From positions 62,001-126,000 of the forward strand of contig NZ_LVWI01000059.1 of the NCBI RefSeq assembly GCF_001909055.1: DNA of 64,000 nucleotides, read 5' to 3'. Positions 34,740-43,539 of this stretch are shown in pieces (position 1 is the first letter of the stretch; every line of letters starts with the position of its first letter). The position numbers were made by a program, and so were the translations under genes. The DNA is from Paenibacillus helianthi (GTDB lineage: Bacteria > Bacillota > Bacilli > Paenibacillales > Paenibacillaceae). The notes below the pieces were generated by a model. It was given only the letters and a program-made list of their open reading frames with translations, was not told where the DNA came from and did not search any database.

Positions 34740-36572
34740 ATGATGAACGAGAGCAAGAAGCGGGTGCTGCTTGGCAGCCCGATTCACCAGAAGCCGCAGA
34801 TTCTGCAGGAATTCCTGAATTCTCTGCTGCGCTTGCGGCGCGTTAATTTCGAACTGGATTTCTATCTGATCGACGACAACGAGGATGAGGCATCCAGCCG
34901 TGTGCTTGAGGCCTTTGCAGCCCGCAGAAATGAAGTATTCCTGCAATCCTCCGGCCTTCATGACGCCTATATCCGCAATGATACAACCCATTTCTGGAAC
35001 TCCAGCCTCGTCTGGAAGGTGGCGGGCTTCAAGAACCTGATGATCCGGCGGGCTGAAGCCTTCGACTATGATTATCTGTTCCTGATCGATTCCGACCTGA
35101 TTCTGCACCCGGACACGCTGCTGCACCTGATTGGAACAGACAGGGACATTATTTCCGAGGTCTTCTGGACGCAATGGCAGCCGGGCACCCTGCTGCAGCC
35201 GCAGGTCTGGATGCATGATGAATACAACCAATGGGAAGCAGAGCCGGGCGAGCAGCTCAGCCAGGAGGAAATCAACCGCAGATTCCACCAGTTTCTGGCC
35301 AAGCTACAGCAGCCGGGCATCTATGAAGTTGGCGGACTGGGCGCATGTACCCTGATCAGCCGTAAGGCGATTACTGCAGGCGCAAGCTATGACAGGGTCC
35401 GCAATATCTCCTACTGGGGCGAAGACCGCCACTTCTGCATCCGCGCCGCCGCCCTGGGCATTCCACTCTATGTGGATACCCATTATCCGGCGCTGCACCT
35501 GTACAGGGACAGCGACCTTGACAAGGTGGCAGATTTCATCCGGCTCTGCGGGGTGGAACCAGAGGTTCTTGCTCAGGAGGACGCAGAGAATGAAAGAGCT
35601 GAAGAAGCGGTAGGGCAGGCTGAAGCTGAAACAACGGAAGAGACGGAGGACAGGGCCGGGGAGAACGAAGGGCACAAGCGGACTGCACCAGATGGTGCCG
35701 GGGCTGAAGCGGCTGCACCACCCGCCGCCCGGGACGGCGCCAAGCCTTGGACGGAGGCGGAGGCCCTACAGCGACTGCACAAGGCGCCGCTGCCGGAAGC
35801 GGGAACAGACAGCAACAAGGCTGCCCGTGCGGCAGCTGAATTTGCTGTATCTTTTGAAAGACGGGCTGCACTCCGCAGACCCAAGCTGACCCTGACCATG
35901 GTGGTCAAGAATGAAGGCCAGCGGTTCCTGCGGCAGGTTCTGCAGACACACCGCCAGTACATCGACGAGGCGGTTATCATCGACGACGGCAGCACCGATG
36001 GTACGGCTGACATCTGCCGGGAGGTTCTTCAGGGGATTCCGCTTCACCTTGTGCGCAACAGCATCTCCAAGTTCAGCAATGAATCCGAGCTGCGCAAGCA
36101 GCAATGGGAGGAAGTTGTGAAAACTGATCCCGAATGGATACTTAGTCTGGATGCGGATGAGATTTTTGAAGAGCGGTTTGCCGGAGACATCGACAGCCTG
36201 CTGCGTGAGGACAACTGCGATCTGTTCTGCTTCCGCCTGTACGATTTCTGGGATGACCGTCATTACCGTGAAGACAAGTATTGGCGCTCCCATCTGAGCT
36301 ACCGGCCCTTTCTGATCCGCTACCGCAAGGATTTCAGCTATGCATGGAATGATCTCCCCCAGCACTGTGGACGGCTGCCGGAGAATGTTTTTGAGCTTCC
36401 CCATCTGCTAAGCAATCTGCGGCTGAAACACCTGGGCTGGTCCAAGGCAGAATTCCGGCTGGATAAATATCTGCGCTATATGCTGCTTGATCCTGATGGC
36501 CAGTACGGCTGGAAAGAGCAGTATATGTCCATTCTTGACCAGCATCCTAATCTGGTTCCTTGGACAGAGTGA
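34740..36572 (+). CDS. Fusion of two glycosyltransferase domains with acidic linker
   Basis: 610 residues, cytoplasmic. Domain 1 (about 5-270) is a GT-A-type domain with LIDDNEDE, the metal-binding FLIDSDLILHPDTL and GEDRHFCIRA near its end, like Anp1-type transferases. Residues about 275-378 form a low-complexity linker rich in Glu, Ala and Gly. Domain 2 (about 380-610) is a GT2 family transferase (LTMVVKNEGQRFL; VIIDDGSTDGTADIC; LSLDADEIFEERF). It probably adds two sugars to a surface glycan or protein, but acceptor and donors are unknown. No other polysaccharide genes are adjacent. Confidence 0.85.
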   Translation: MMNESKKRVLLGSPIHQKPQILQEFLNSLLRLRRVNFELDFYLIDDNEDEASSRVLEAFAARRNEVFLQSSGLHDAYIRNDTTHFWNSSLVWKVAGFKNLMIRRAEAFDYDYLFLIDSDLILHPDTLLHLIGTDRDIISEVFWTQWQPGTLLQPQVWMHDEYNQWEAEPGEQLSQEEINRRFHQFLAKLQQPGIYEVGGLGACTLISRKAITAGASYDRVRNISYWGEDRHFCIRAAALGIPLYVDTHYPALHLYRDSDLDKVADFIRLCGVEPEVLAQEDAENERAEEAVGQAEAETTEETEDRAGENEGHKRTAPDGAGAEAAAPPAARDGAKPWTEAEALQRLHKAPLPEAGTDSNKAARAAAEFAVSFERRAALRRPKLTLTMVVKNEGQRFLRQVLQTHRQYIDEAVIIDDGSTDGTADICREVLQGIPLHLVRNSISKFSNESELRKQQWEEVVKTDPEWILSLDADEIFEERFAGDIDSLLREDNCDLFCFRLYDFWDDRHYREDKYWRSHLSYRPFLIRYRKDFSYAWNDLPQHCGRLPENVFELPHLLSNLRLKHLGWSKAEFRLDKYLRYMLLDPDGQYGWKEQYMSILDQHPNLVPWTE

Positions 36573-36642
36573 GCGGTGGTATAATGAACCTCATGCGGTT
36601 AGAACCCTAACCAGGACGCACTTTAACTCCAGGAGGTACATC

Positions 36643-37899
36643 TTGAAAGCTGATCCGGCTCTCCATTCCGCTTCATCCAAACGCAATTATACACTGCAGC
36701 TGCTGACTGTATTCATTGGCTATCTGATCTTCGGCTTTTCAGAAAATATTAAAGGTCCCGCCATCCCGCGTATCCAGAGTGATCTCCGGCTGGATGAGAT
36801 GCAGCTCGGTACCCTGCTGTCGCTGAACTCACTCGGGTATCTGCTGGCTTGCACCTTTACTGCCCTGCTGATCCGCAAGATCGGCATCAAGGCGGTCAGC
36901 TTGCTCGCCTTCGGCTCCATGGCCGTTTCCGGTGTGTTCATCTTCCTCTCCCATAGCTACCCGGCGCTGTCAGGCTCTTTTTTCCTGATGTATATCGGTA
37001 ACGGCATGCTGGAAATCGGTCTCGCAGTGCTTGGAGCAAGGATCTTTGTGAAGAATACCGGGACGATGATGAACCTGTCCCACTTCTTCTATGGGCTAAG
37101 CTCAACCGTCGCTCCCTTGATCTCCTCCGGGCTGATGACGGTGACGGTATTCGGCCATATGCTGGATTGGCGCGGAGTGTATCTGATGATTCTGATGCTG
37201 TCCATGATTCCTATGATTCCAGCGTTTCTGGGCAAGTTCCCCGGCGATGCCACACGGACAGAGGACCGGATTCCGCTCTCCGCGATTTCCCGTGATCCGG
37301 TCATTTGGCTGCTGGTTGCTGTTCTTTCGTTCGGCGTGATCTCAGAGCTGGCTGTCGGCGGCTGGCTGGTCAATTTCCTGGAAAAAGCCTACGGCTGGGA
37401 AACACCAGCCGCGGCCGGCATGCTGTCCGCGTTCTTCCTCTGCTTCACGCTGGCCCGGCTTGTGCTCGGACCCCTGACGGACAAGATCGGTTTTGCGTTG
37501 TCGCTGATTGTGTTCTCTGCATTCTCGGGCATCTGTACTTTCGCTGCCATCCTCTGGGGAGAACCGGGAGCCGTGTTGTTCGCCATCGCCGGTCTCGGCA
37601 TCGCGCCCATTTACCCGACAGTTATGGCGCTGATCGCTGACCGCTACCGCAATGGAAGTGATACGGCAATCACCTTCGTCGTCACCCTCATCGGTGTTGC
37701 CAGCGTGCTGGGCAACTACTTCATCGGTGCCATCACCGAAGGGATTAAGAAGCTATTCTCCTCGGGACAAGAGGAGGGAATCGGACTGCTGCGCGGACTG
37801 CAGGCTGGCTACGGCTTCATCGGACTGTGTGCGCTGTTGTGCTCTGTTTCGGCATACTGGCTGTATCGTCATTTAAAAATAAAGAAGCAGCTGATGTAA
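36643..37899 (+). CDS. MFS transporter
   Basis: 418 residues from a TTG start (LKADPALHSASSKRNYT) preceded by AGGAGG six bases away; the open frame extends upstream into the glycosyltransferase gene but without a site. Twelve membrane segments, with MFS loop motifs RKIGIKAVSLLAFGSMAV (between TM2 and TM3) and GPLTDKIGFALSL in the second half. It resembles FucP/YfkF-like sugar or drug transporters (FGFSENIKGPAIPRIQSDL); the substrate is unclear. It begins 70 bases after the glycosyltransferase. Confidence 0.88.
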   Translation: MKADPALHSASSKRNYTLQLLTVFIGYLIFGFSENIKGPAIPRIQSDLRLDEMQLGTLLSLNSLGYLLACTFTALLIRKIGIKAVSLLAFGSMAVSGVFIFLSHSYPALSGSFFLMYIGNGMLEIGLAVLGARIFVKNTGTMMNLSHFFYGLSSTVAPLISSGLMTVTVFGHMLDWRGVYLMILMLSMIPMIPAFLGKFPGDATRTEDRIPLSAISRDPVIWLLVAVLSFGVISELAVGGWLVNFLEKAYGWETPAAAGMLSAFFLCFTLARLVLGPLTDKIGFALSLIVFSAFSGICTFAAILWGEPGAVLFAIAGLGIAPIYPTVMALIADRYRNGSDTAITFVVTLIGVASVLGNYFIGAITEGIKKLFSSGQEEGIGLLRGLQAGYGFIGLCALLCSVSAYWLYRHLKIKKQLM

Positions 37900-37949
37900 G
37901 TAGCTTGTCAGGTGCGTTAGCTCCTGCGTCTGCATCGTGACAGGTCCAA

Positions 37950-37998
37950 AAAAAACAAGCGTCCCCAGCCTTAACGGCTTGTGGACGCTTGTTGGCCT
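37950..37998 (-). terminator. Intrinsic terminator of the small membrane protein gene
   Basis: AACAAGCGTCC (37954-37964) pairs with GGACGCTTGTT (37983-37993); on the minus strand eight T follow. It lies 15 bases past the stop codon of the minus-strand gene and 50 bases past the MFS gene on the other strand. Confidence 0.8.
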
Positions 37999-38013
37999 GG
38001 AGCATGAGGCACT

Positions 38014-38316
38014 CTAAAAAAGGCTGCTGAATATATACAGAGAAGCAGCCAGATTCACGGTGGATGCAACCAGCAGCAGCACATAATTAGCATATTGGCG
38101 TGAACCAGCTTTTGCCGGTGCGGCTCTGGTCTCAATCGCTTGAAATAAACACATCATACTTATGCTTAAGCTCGTCAATAGCAACCGTACATTTTCATTA
38201 GGCTTGATAAATACAAGAATTGCAAAGACAATGACTGCCGCCGAGAAAAAATAACGAATCCCTTTTAACAAAGATATGTTCCTGATTATCTCACCCCCGC
38301 CCGGTTCATGCGGCAA
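38014..38316 (-). CDS. Small membrane protein of unknown function (possibly DUF3953-like)
   Basis: Up to 100 residues with three hydrophobic segments (about 20-37, 42-58 and 76-96). It contains IKPNENVRLLLTSLSISMMCLFQAIETRA. The size and topology recall DUF3953 proteins of Bacillales, a weak match. The start is uncertain: GGGGGTGAG lies inside the frame, so a TTG near 38268 may be the real start. It has its own terminator. Confidence 0.6.
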   Translation of the reverse strand: MPHEPGGGEIIRNISLLKGIRYFFSAAVIVFAILVFIKPNENVRLLLTSLSISMMCLFQAIETRAAPAKAGSRQYANYVLLLVASTVNLAASLYIFSSLF

Positions 38317-38433
38317 GCCGTCATTAGATTTCCAGCCATCACATCACCATCTATCTATTTTACTGGAACAAACTGGAATATGATAGAAGGAAAAATACGT
38401 TTGCTTTGCTCAGTGAAATTGGGCTGCATAGCA

Positions 38434-38477
38434 TACAGTTCAACAGCTGCGATGAATTTCGCAGCTGTTGAATTGTA
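38434..38477. other. 19-base-pair hairpin downstream of clpB
   Basis: TACAGTTCAACAGCTGCGA (38434-38452) pairs with TCGCAGCTGTTGAATTGTA (38459-38477) at 18 of 19 positions, with a six-base loop. No T-tract follows. Like the hairpin at 21459-21514 it sits just past a minus-strand stop codon and may be a transcript end or stabiliser. Confidence 0.75.
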
Positions 38478-38532
38478 CGGGGTACAGCTACGCTATCTTT
38501 TTGATTTTCAAAGCGGGCTCCCGGCCACTTCA

Positions 38533-41175
38533 TTATTTGGTGTGAAGCGCCTCTGCAGACTTCGGATGAGTAACCGATACGGACAGTTCGCCTCCAGCCT
38601 CGTTAACCTCTATTACCGAGCCTTCTTCTGCCTCACCTGCAATCAGGGCGCGCGCCACACGGGTCTCCAGACTCCGCTGGATGAACCGTTTGAGCGGTCT
38701 TGCGCCATATACCGGATCAAAACCTTCTCTTGCGATAAACCGTACCGCTGACTCGCTAAGTACAAGCCCAACGCCGCGGTCTGCCAGACGCAGGCGGAGT
38801 CCATCTACCAACTTGACCACAATCTGCTCAATCTCAGCCAACTGGAGCGGTTTGAACATCACAATGTCGTCTACACGATTCAGGAACTCCGGCCGGAAAT
38901 GGCCGCTCAGCTCTTTCATGACCCGGTCCTTGACAGCATTCGTAAGCTCACCGTTGTCATCGGTGCCCTGAATCAGATGCGGCGAGCCGATGTTCGAGGT
39001 CATGATGACAATCGTATTCTTGAAATCCACCATCCGGCCCTGTGAATCGGTCAGCCGCCCGTCATCCAACAGCTGCAGCAGGATGTTGAATACATCCGGA
39101 TGGGCTTTTTCCACCTCATCTAGCAAGACTACCGTGTATGGCTGTCGGCGCACCGCTTCGGTAAGCTGGCCGCCTTCCTCATAACCGACATACCCCGGAG
39201 GCGCACCCACAAGCCGGGAGACGCTGTGCTTCTCCATATACTCCGACATGTCGATGCGGATCATGCCGTCTTCGCGGTCGAACAGCGACACCGCCAGCGC
39301 TTTGGCCAGCTCAGTCTTGCCGACACCTGTCGGCCCGAGGAACAGGAAGGAACCAATCGGCCGGTTCGGGTCTTTAATGCCTGCTCTGGCCCGGAGCACC
39401 GCATCCGCCACTAGCCGGACGGCCTCCTCTTGTCCTACTACCCGCTCATGGAGCGTATCCTCCAGCCGCAGCAGCTTATCCCGTTCACCTTCAACCAATT
39501 TCGTCACTGGAACACCTGTCCAGCGGGATACGATATCGGCGATCTCCTCTTCGGTCACAGCTTCACGCAGCAGCCGGCTCTCCTGATCTTGCGAAGCGGC
39601 ATCCTCTGCAGCCTTTAGCTGCCGCTCCAGATCGGGGATAATGCCATAGCTCAGCTCTGCAGACTTGTTAAGATCGTAGACCTCCTGCGCATCCACCAGG
39701 TCTTTCCGGGCCTGCTCCAGCTTTTTCTTCAGCTCACGCAGCCCCTGAATGGCCGACTTTTCTTTCTCCCAGCGGGCCGTCATGCCCAGATGCTTCTCCT
39801 TGAGATCGGCCAGCTCACGCTGCAGGGTTTCCAGGCGGCGCTTGCTGGCGTCGTCGGTTTCTTTTTTGAGCGCTGCTTCTTCAATTTCCATCTGCATCAG
39901 ACGGCGGGTAACCTCGTCCATCTCGCCCGGCATGGAGTCAATTTCCGTCCGGATCATGGCACACGCTTCGTCCACCAGGTCGATGGCCTTATCCGGCAGG
40001 AAGCGGTCCGTAATATACCGGTTCGACAGAACACCAGCGGCTACCAGCGCGCTGTCATGGATTTTCACCCCGTGATGGACTTCGAAACGCTCCTTCAGCC
40101 CCCGCAGAATGGAGATGGTATCCTCCACATCCGGCTCGTTGACCAGTACCTGCTGGAAGCGGCGCTCCAGCGCCGGGTCCTTTTCAATATATTTGCGGTA
40201 TTCATCCAGTGTCGTCGCCCCGATACAGTGCAGCTCGCCGCGCGCCAGCATCGGCTTCAGCATGTTGCCAGCATCCATCGCGCCTTCGGTTTTACCCGCA
40301 CCGACAATCGTATGCAGCTCATCGATGAACAGAATGATCCGTCCGTCACTCTCTCGGATCTCCTTCAGCACCGCCTGCAGCCGCTCCTCGAACTCTCCCC
40401 GGTATTTAGCCCCAGCGATCAGCGCACTCATATCGAGCGAAAAAATCGTCTTATCCTTCAATCCCTCCGGTACATCCTTACGGACAATCCGGTGGGCCAG
40501 CCCTTCAACAATCGCCGTCTTCCCGACCCCGGGCTCGCCGATCAGCACCGGATTGTTCTTGGTTTTGCGGGAGAGAATGCGGATGACCCTGCGGATCTCC
40601 CCATCACGCCCGATGACGGGGTCAACCTTGCCCGCCCGCACCTCGGCCACCAGATCGCGCCCGTATTTCTCCAGCACCTCATAGGTCGCTTCCGGTTCCC
40701 TGCTTGTCACCCGCTGATGGCCGCGAATCTCCGCCAGCACCTCCAGCAGCTTGTCACGCGTCACGCCCCGGCTGGTAAATAGTCTGCTGAGTTCCCGGTT
40801 CCCGCTGCCGGAATCTGACACCATCGCAAGCACCGCGTGTTCCACCGCCACGAATTCATCCTGCATCTGTGCAGCTTCCTTCTCGGCCTGCTCCAGCACG
40901 GCGATCAGCGACGGCGAGGCATACCGCCGCATCGTCCCTGCGCCGGAGCCGCTGACGCTGGGCTTCCGCTGCAGCAGTTCTTCCGTACCCTGCATCAGCT
41001 CAGGTACGGGAATATTCATCTTCTGCAGCAGGCGCGGCAGAAGACCCTCATGCTGCTGGAGCAGCGCCTTGAGCAAATGGAGATTGTCAATCTCCTGATG
41101 CCCGGCGGCGGCTGCCAGCGACTGCGCTGCGGCAACCGCCTCTTGCAGCTTCTGTGTTAATTTGTTGAAGTCCAT
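38533..41175 (-). CDS. clpB: ATP-dependent disaggregase ClpB
   Basis: 880 residues from MDFNKLTQKLQE; AAAGGTG lies nine bases upstream, and this Met matches the family's usual start better than the ones at 41187/41184. It has an N domain with two repeats, NBD1 with Walker A GEPGVGKTA and VIGRDGEIRRVIRIL, a coiled-coil middle domain (about 410-525), and NBD2 with GPTGVGKTE and GYEEGGQLTEAVRRQPYTVVLLDEVEKAHP. It dissolves aggregated proteins together with DnaK, DnaJ and GrpE. It follows a DnaJ-like gene on the same strand, as part of a heat-shock group. Confidence 0.97.
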   Translation of the reverse strand: MDFNKLTQKLQEAVAAAQSLAAAAGHQEIDNLHLLKALLQQHEGLLPRLLQKMNIPVPELMQGTEELLQRKPSVSGSGAGTMRRYASPSLIAVLEQAEKEAAQMQDEFVAVEHAVLAMVSDSGSGNRELSRLFTSRGVTRDKLLEVLAEIRGHQRVTSREPEATYEVLEKYGRDLVAEVRAGKVDPVIGRDGEIRRVIRILSRKTKNNPVLIGEPGVGKTAIVEGLAHRIVRKDVPEGLKDKTIFSLDMSALIAGAKYRGEFEERLQAVLKEIRESDGRIILFIDELHTIVGAGKTEGAMDAGNMLKPMLARGELHCIGATTLDEYRKYIEKDPALERRFQQVLVNEPDVEDTISILRGLKERFEVHHGVKIHDSALVAAGVLSNRYITDRFLPDKAIDLVDEACAMIRTEIDSMPGEMDEVTRRLMQMEIEEAALKKETDDASKRRLETLQRELADLKEKHLGMTARWEKEKSAIQGLRELKKKLEQARKDLVDAQEVYDLNKSAELSYGIIPDLERQLKAAEDAASQDQESRLLREAVTEEEIADIVSRWTGVPVTKLVEGERDKLLRLEDTLHERVVGQEEAVRLVADAVLRARAGIKDPNRPIGSFLFLGPTGVGKTELAKALAVSLFDREDGMIRIDMSEYMEKHSVSRLVGAPPGYVGYEEGGQLTEAVRRQPYTVVLLDEVEKAHPDVFNILLQLLDDGRLTDSQGRMVDFKNTIVIMTSNIGSPHLIQGTDDNGELTNAVKDRVMKELSGHFRPEFLNRVDDIVMFKPLQLAEIEQIVVKLVDGLRLRLADRGVGLVLSESAVRFIAREGFDPVYGARPLKRFIQRSLETRVARALIAGEAEEGSVIEVNEAGGELSVSVTHPKSAEALHTK

Positions 41176-41238
41176 TTCCTTCATCACCTTTCTGTGGTTT
41201 TGCTTGTTCGCCGGGAACCGGGCGACCGCGGCGCGCCC

Positions 41239-41262
41239 AACAACGGCGTTTCTGCCGTTGTT
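41239..41262. other. Hairpin between dnaJ-like and clpB genes
   Basis: AACAACGGC pairs with GCCGTTGTT across a six-base loop. It lies in the 131-base GC-rich gap between the two chaperone genes. It lacks a T-tract on the minus strand and so is more likely a processing or attenuating structure than a terminator. Confidence 0.55.
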
Positions 41263-41306
41263 TCCGCCTGTTCCGGCCGCGGCGCGGGCTCGCGCCCGCC
41301 CGGCCC

Positions 41307-42308
41307 TTAACGCATCGCGGCTTTGCGCCGCGATGCACCCGGGCCCTTCCGCTTGGGCCCGGCCTGGAAGCTGCCAGCTTCGGACAGCTGGCGGTACAGC
41401 TTCTTCTCCGCCTCCGTCAGGTCGGCGGGAATCACAATCTCTACCGCGAACAGAATATCACCGTTCGCACCATTCGGCCGCTTCAGGCCCCTGCCGGAGA
41501 GGCGCAGCGTCTGGCCTCCGGCCATCCCGGCCGGGATCTTCAGCTTCACGCTGCTGCCGTCCGGCAGCGGAACCTTGGCTTCGCCGCCAAGCACGGCCTG
41601 CCACGGCGCAATTTCTACCGAGCCATACAGGTCCCCGCCCTCCGGCTCATAGATTTCATGCGGCAGGAGCTGCAACGAGATCAGCAGGTCACCGCCCTGC
41701 GCTGCTCCATTCCCGCTGCTGCCGGGAATCCGGAGTACGGTTCCCTCAGCGGCACGGGCCGGAATGTTGACATTCACGTCTCTCCCGCCAACCTGGACCC
41801 GGATATCTCCGCCTGTATACGCCTGCTCCAGTGTGACCTCAAGCTGCGCCTGCATCGTACTGCGGGCCTCGCCAAAAGGATTGCCGCCGCCCCCGCTGCC
41901 CGAGAAGAAATCAAATCCTGCCCGGTCCGCAGCCCCCCTGCTGCCGAAAAACATGTTAAACAAATCCTCGCCCTCCATACCGCCGCCGGAGGAGGTGGAG
42001 CTGCCGCTCCAACCTGTACCAAAAGGCGTCTCCCCATACGACGCAGACGAAGCTCCGCCCCGCCGCTGCCCCTTGCCGGCTGCTGCGCCGCCGAAACCAT
42101 AACGGAGCTCCTCGTCATAGGATTTTCTTTTCTCATCATTGCCCAGTACTTCGTAGGCTTCCGCCGCTTCCTTGAACTTGGCTTCCGCCTCCGGTGCCTT
42201 ATTAACATCGGGATGCCATTTCTTGGCGAGCTTCTGGTAGGCCTTTTTAATCTCCTGCCTAGAGGCCTTTTCCCCTACTCCCAAAGCTTCGTAATAGTTT
42301 GCCGCCAA
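41307..42308 (-). CDS. DnaJ-like co-chaperone without zinc finger (CbpA type)
   Basis: 333 residues from a TTG start with AGGAGGAGG five bases upstream. The J domain (2-70) has the HPD motif in WHPDVNK, which stimulates DnaK. A Gly/Phe/Ser-rich stretch (about 75-150) follows, then two CTD substrate-binding domains. No CXXCXGXG zinc repeats are present, so it is the CbpA-type rather than canonical DnaJ. The end is basic (GPKRKGPGASRRKAA). It sits upstream of clpB, suggesting a dedicated partner for disaggregation. Confidence 0.93.
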   Translation of the reverse strand: MAANYYEALGVGEKASRQEIKKAYQKLAKKWHPDVNKAPEAEAKFKEAAEAYEVLGNDEKRKSYDEELRYGFGGAAAGKGQRRGGASSASYGETPFGTGWSGSSTSSGGGMEGEDLFNMFFGSRGAADRAGFDFFSGSGGGGNPFGEARSTMQAQLEVTLEQAYTGGDIRVQVGGRDVNVNIPARAAEGTVLRIPGSSGNGAAQGGDLLISLQLLPHEIYEPEGGDLYGSVEIAPWQAVLGGEAKVPLPDGSSVKLKIPAGMAGGQTLRLSGRGLKRPNGANGDILFAVEIVIPADLTEAEKKLYRQLSEAGSFQAGPKRKGPGASRRKAAMR

Positions 42309-42666
42309 GGATACCTCCTCCTTTCGTGAACTAGAGCCGTATTCCTTGTCTACCTTTAATTACCCTATTTTCTATTGCGGTGCTGTAGAAGCTACAGCTG
42401 CTCTATTTCGTGAAAAGGCGCACCATAGCCGGAATCCCCACTACAATGCGCCTGTATGATGGTGCTATATGAAAAGCCCGGTGAATCGGCTGTTCCTGCA
42501 GGGATCTTAGGGGAACGGCGCTGGCCGCGGCCCGGAAACCCTTTTTACCAGCCCATCCGGCCGGACTTGAACGTCTGCTTCCTTCAACATTTACAATCCA
42601 TTGTGCATACGCTCAGCGCGCTCCGCTTCCCCCGGATGCCTGCCACATGCCCTTCCTGATTTGCTT
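42309..42666. other. Intergenic region before the dnaJ-like gene
   Basis: About 360 bases between the Hsp20 stop and the DnaJ-like start, on the minus strand. I find no CtsR box, CIRCE element or credible gene. A small hairpin CTGTAG/CTACAG lies near 42383-42397. The right part is GC-rich. Confidence 0.45.
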
Positions 42667-43134
42667 TTATTGAAGCTGCTCACCGGAGTTGCCGCTGTCC
42701 TGAATCTCAATGCGTTTGCCCAGCGGTTTTTGCCGTTTCGGTACTGACAGCGTTAGCAGGCCGTCCTTCAGCGAAGCGCGAATCTCATCCTCAGCAATGT
42801 CCTGTACGTAGAACCGGCGGACATACTCTCCATATCGGCGTTCTCTGCGCACCACCTGATGGTCCTTGTTTTCCTCACTGTGTTCTTCCTTGCGTACTGC
42901 CTTAATCGTCAAATAAGGGCTGGCATAATCAATGTCGATTTCCTCTTTTGTGAAGCCGGGCAATTCCGCCTCGATCAGATACGCTTGCTCACTCTCACGA
43001 ATATCTGTACGGAAGGACAGGGTGGAGCTTTTCATCGGTGCAAAGAAATCATCATTAAACACTTCATTCAGGGACTTGGCCAGCACACCAAAAGCATCAT
43101 CTCTGCGTTTTCCATAAGGAACTAAATCAAACAT
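42667..43134 (-). CDS. Small heat shock protein, Hsp20/alpha-crystallin family
   Basis: 155 residues. After a short N-terminal arm (FDLVPYGKRRDDAFG) comes the alpha-crystallin domain (about 40-135) with YLIEAELPGFTKEEIDIDY. It also has the C-terminal A-x-x-x-x-G-L block ASLKDGLLTLSVPKRQ. It holds unfolding proteins for refolding by ClpB/DnaK. GAGAGGAGA lies before the start. A strong sigma-A promoter with a CtsR operator lies directly upstream, so it should be heat-induced. Confidence 0.95.
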   Translation of the reverse strand: MFDLVPYGKRRDDAFGVLAKSLNEVFNDDFFAPMKSSTLSFRTDIRESEQAYLIEAELPGFTKEEIDIDYASPYLTIKAVRKEEHSEENKDHQVVRRERRYGEYVRRFYVQDIAEDEIRASLKDGLLTLSVPKRQKPLGKRIEIQDSGNSGEQLQ

Positions 43135-43150
43135 CTCTCATTCTCCTCTC

Positions 43151-43211
43151 TTTGACTTTGACTTTATTTGACCTATGGCTTTATTATAGCCCCCTTTCCG
43201 GGGGAAGACAA
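43151..43211 (-). promoter_or_regulatory. Hsp20 promoter with CtsR operator
   Basis: Minus strand: -35 TTGTCT (43206-43211), 17-base spacer, -10 TATAAT (43183-43188). The start site is covered by GGTCAAA-TAA-AGTCAAA (43157-43173), a direct repeat matching the CtsR consensus, plus a third overlapping AGTCAAA heptad. The spacer contains an inverted CCCCC/GGGGG repeat. Confidence 0.85.
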
Positions 43212-43289
43212 AACCTGTATAAGCCGAAAAACCGGGGAAATCCGGCATATCAGCTCATTTTTGAACCCAAATTTTAGTGTTATTCTTTT

Positions 43290-43306
43290 TTTGACCTTAT
43301 TTGACC
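43290..43306 (-). promoter_or_regulatory. Second, perfect CtsR-type box
   Basis: GGTCAAATAAGGTCAAA on the minus strand has two perfect heptads with a three-base spacer, exactly the CtsR consensus. It lies about 155 bases upstream of the Hsp20 start, ahead of the promoter. The stop codon of the acetyltransferase remnant forms its spacer. Confidence 0.7.
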
Positions 43307-43434
43307 TTTATGGCTGAATAACGCTCCCGGTACTCATTCTCCAGCATGCTCATCGTCACGGCGTCATGGTACTCATGGTTATAGAAAAGCGTCTGGCGCC
43401 GCACGCCCTCCCGGACAAAGCCAATGAACTCACG
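43297..43434 (-). pseudogene. C-terminal remnant of a GNAT acetyltransferase
   Basis: The minus strand reads REFIGFVREGVRRQTLFYNH then EYHDAVTMSMLENEYRERYS and AIKVK, followed by TAA. This is the standard end of RimJ/RimL-type N-acetyltransferases (GF-x-EG-x-R, then YHD-x-V-x-x-SML). Everything upstream is missing; the break is at a small inverted repeat ACGTGC/GCACGT near 43432-43447, beyond which the DNA becomes AT-rich. Confidence 0.8.
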
Positions 43435-43539
43435 TGCGCTGCACGTGTATTATATGCATAAACCTCAAGTTCAATCCGGCACGCGCCATTGTAGCCATAT
43501 ATTCCGATTTAACAATTCTTCCCCTATTGTATGGATAAT

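Noticed and set aside
39790..40782. 330-codon plus-strand frame opposite clpB
   Set aside because: It is a mirror of the ClpB coding frame, with His/Arg/Gln-rich composition and no ribosome binding site.
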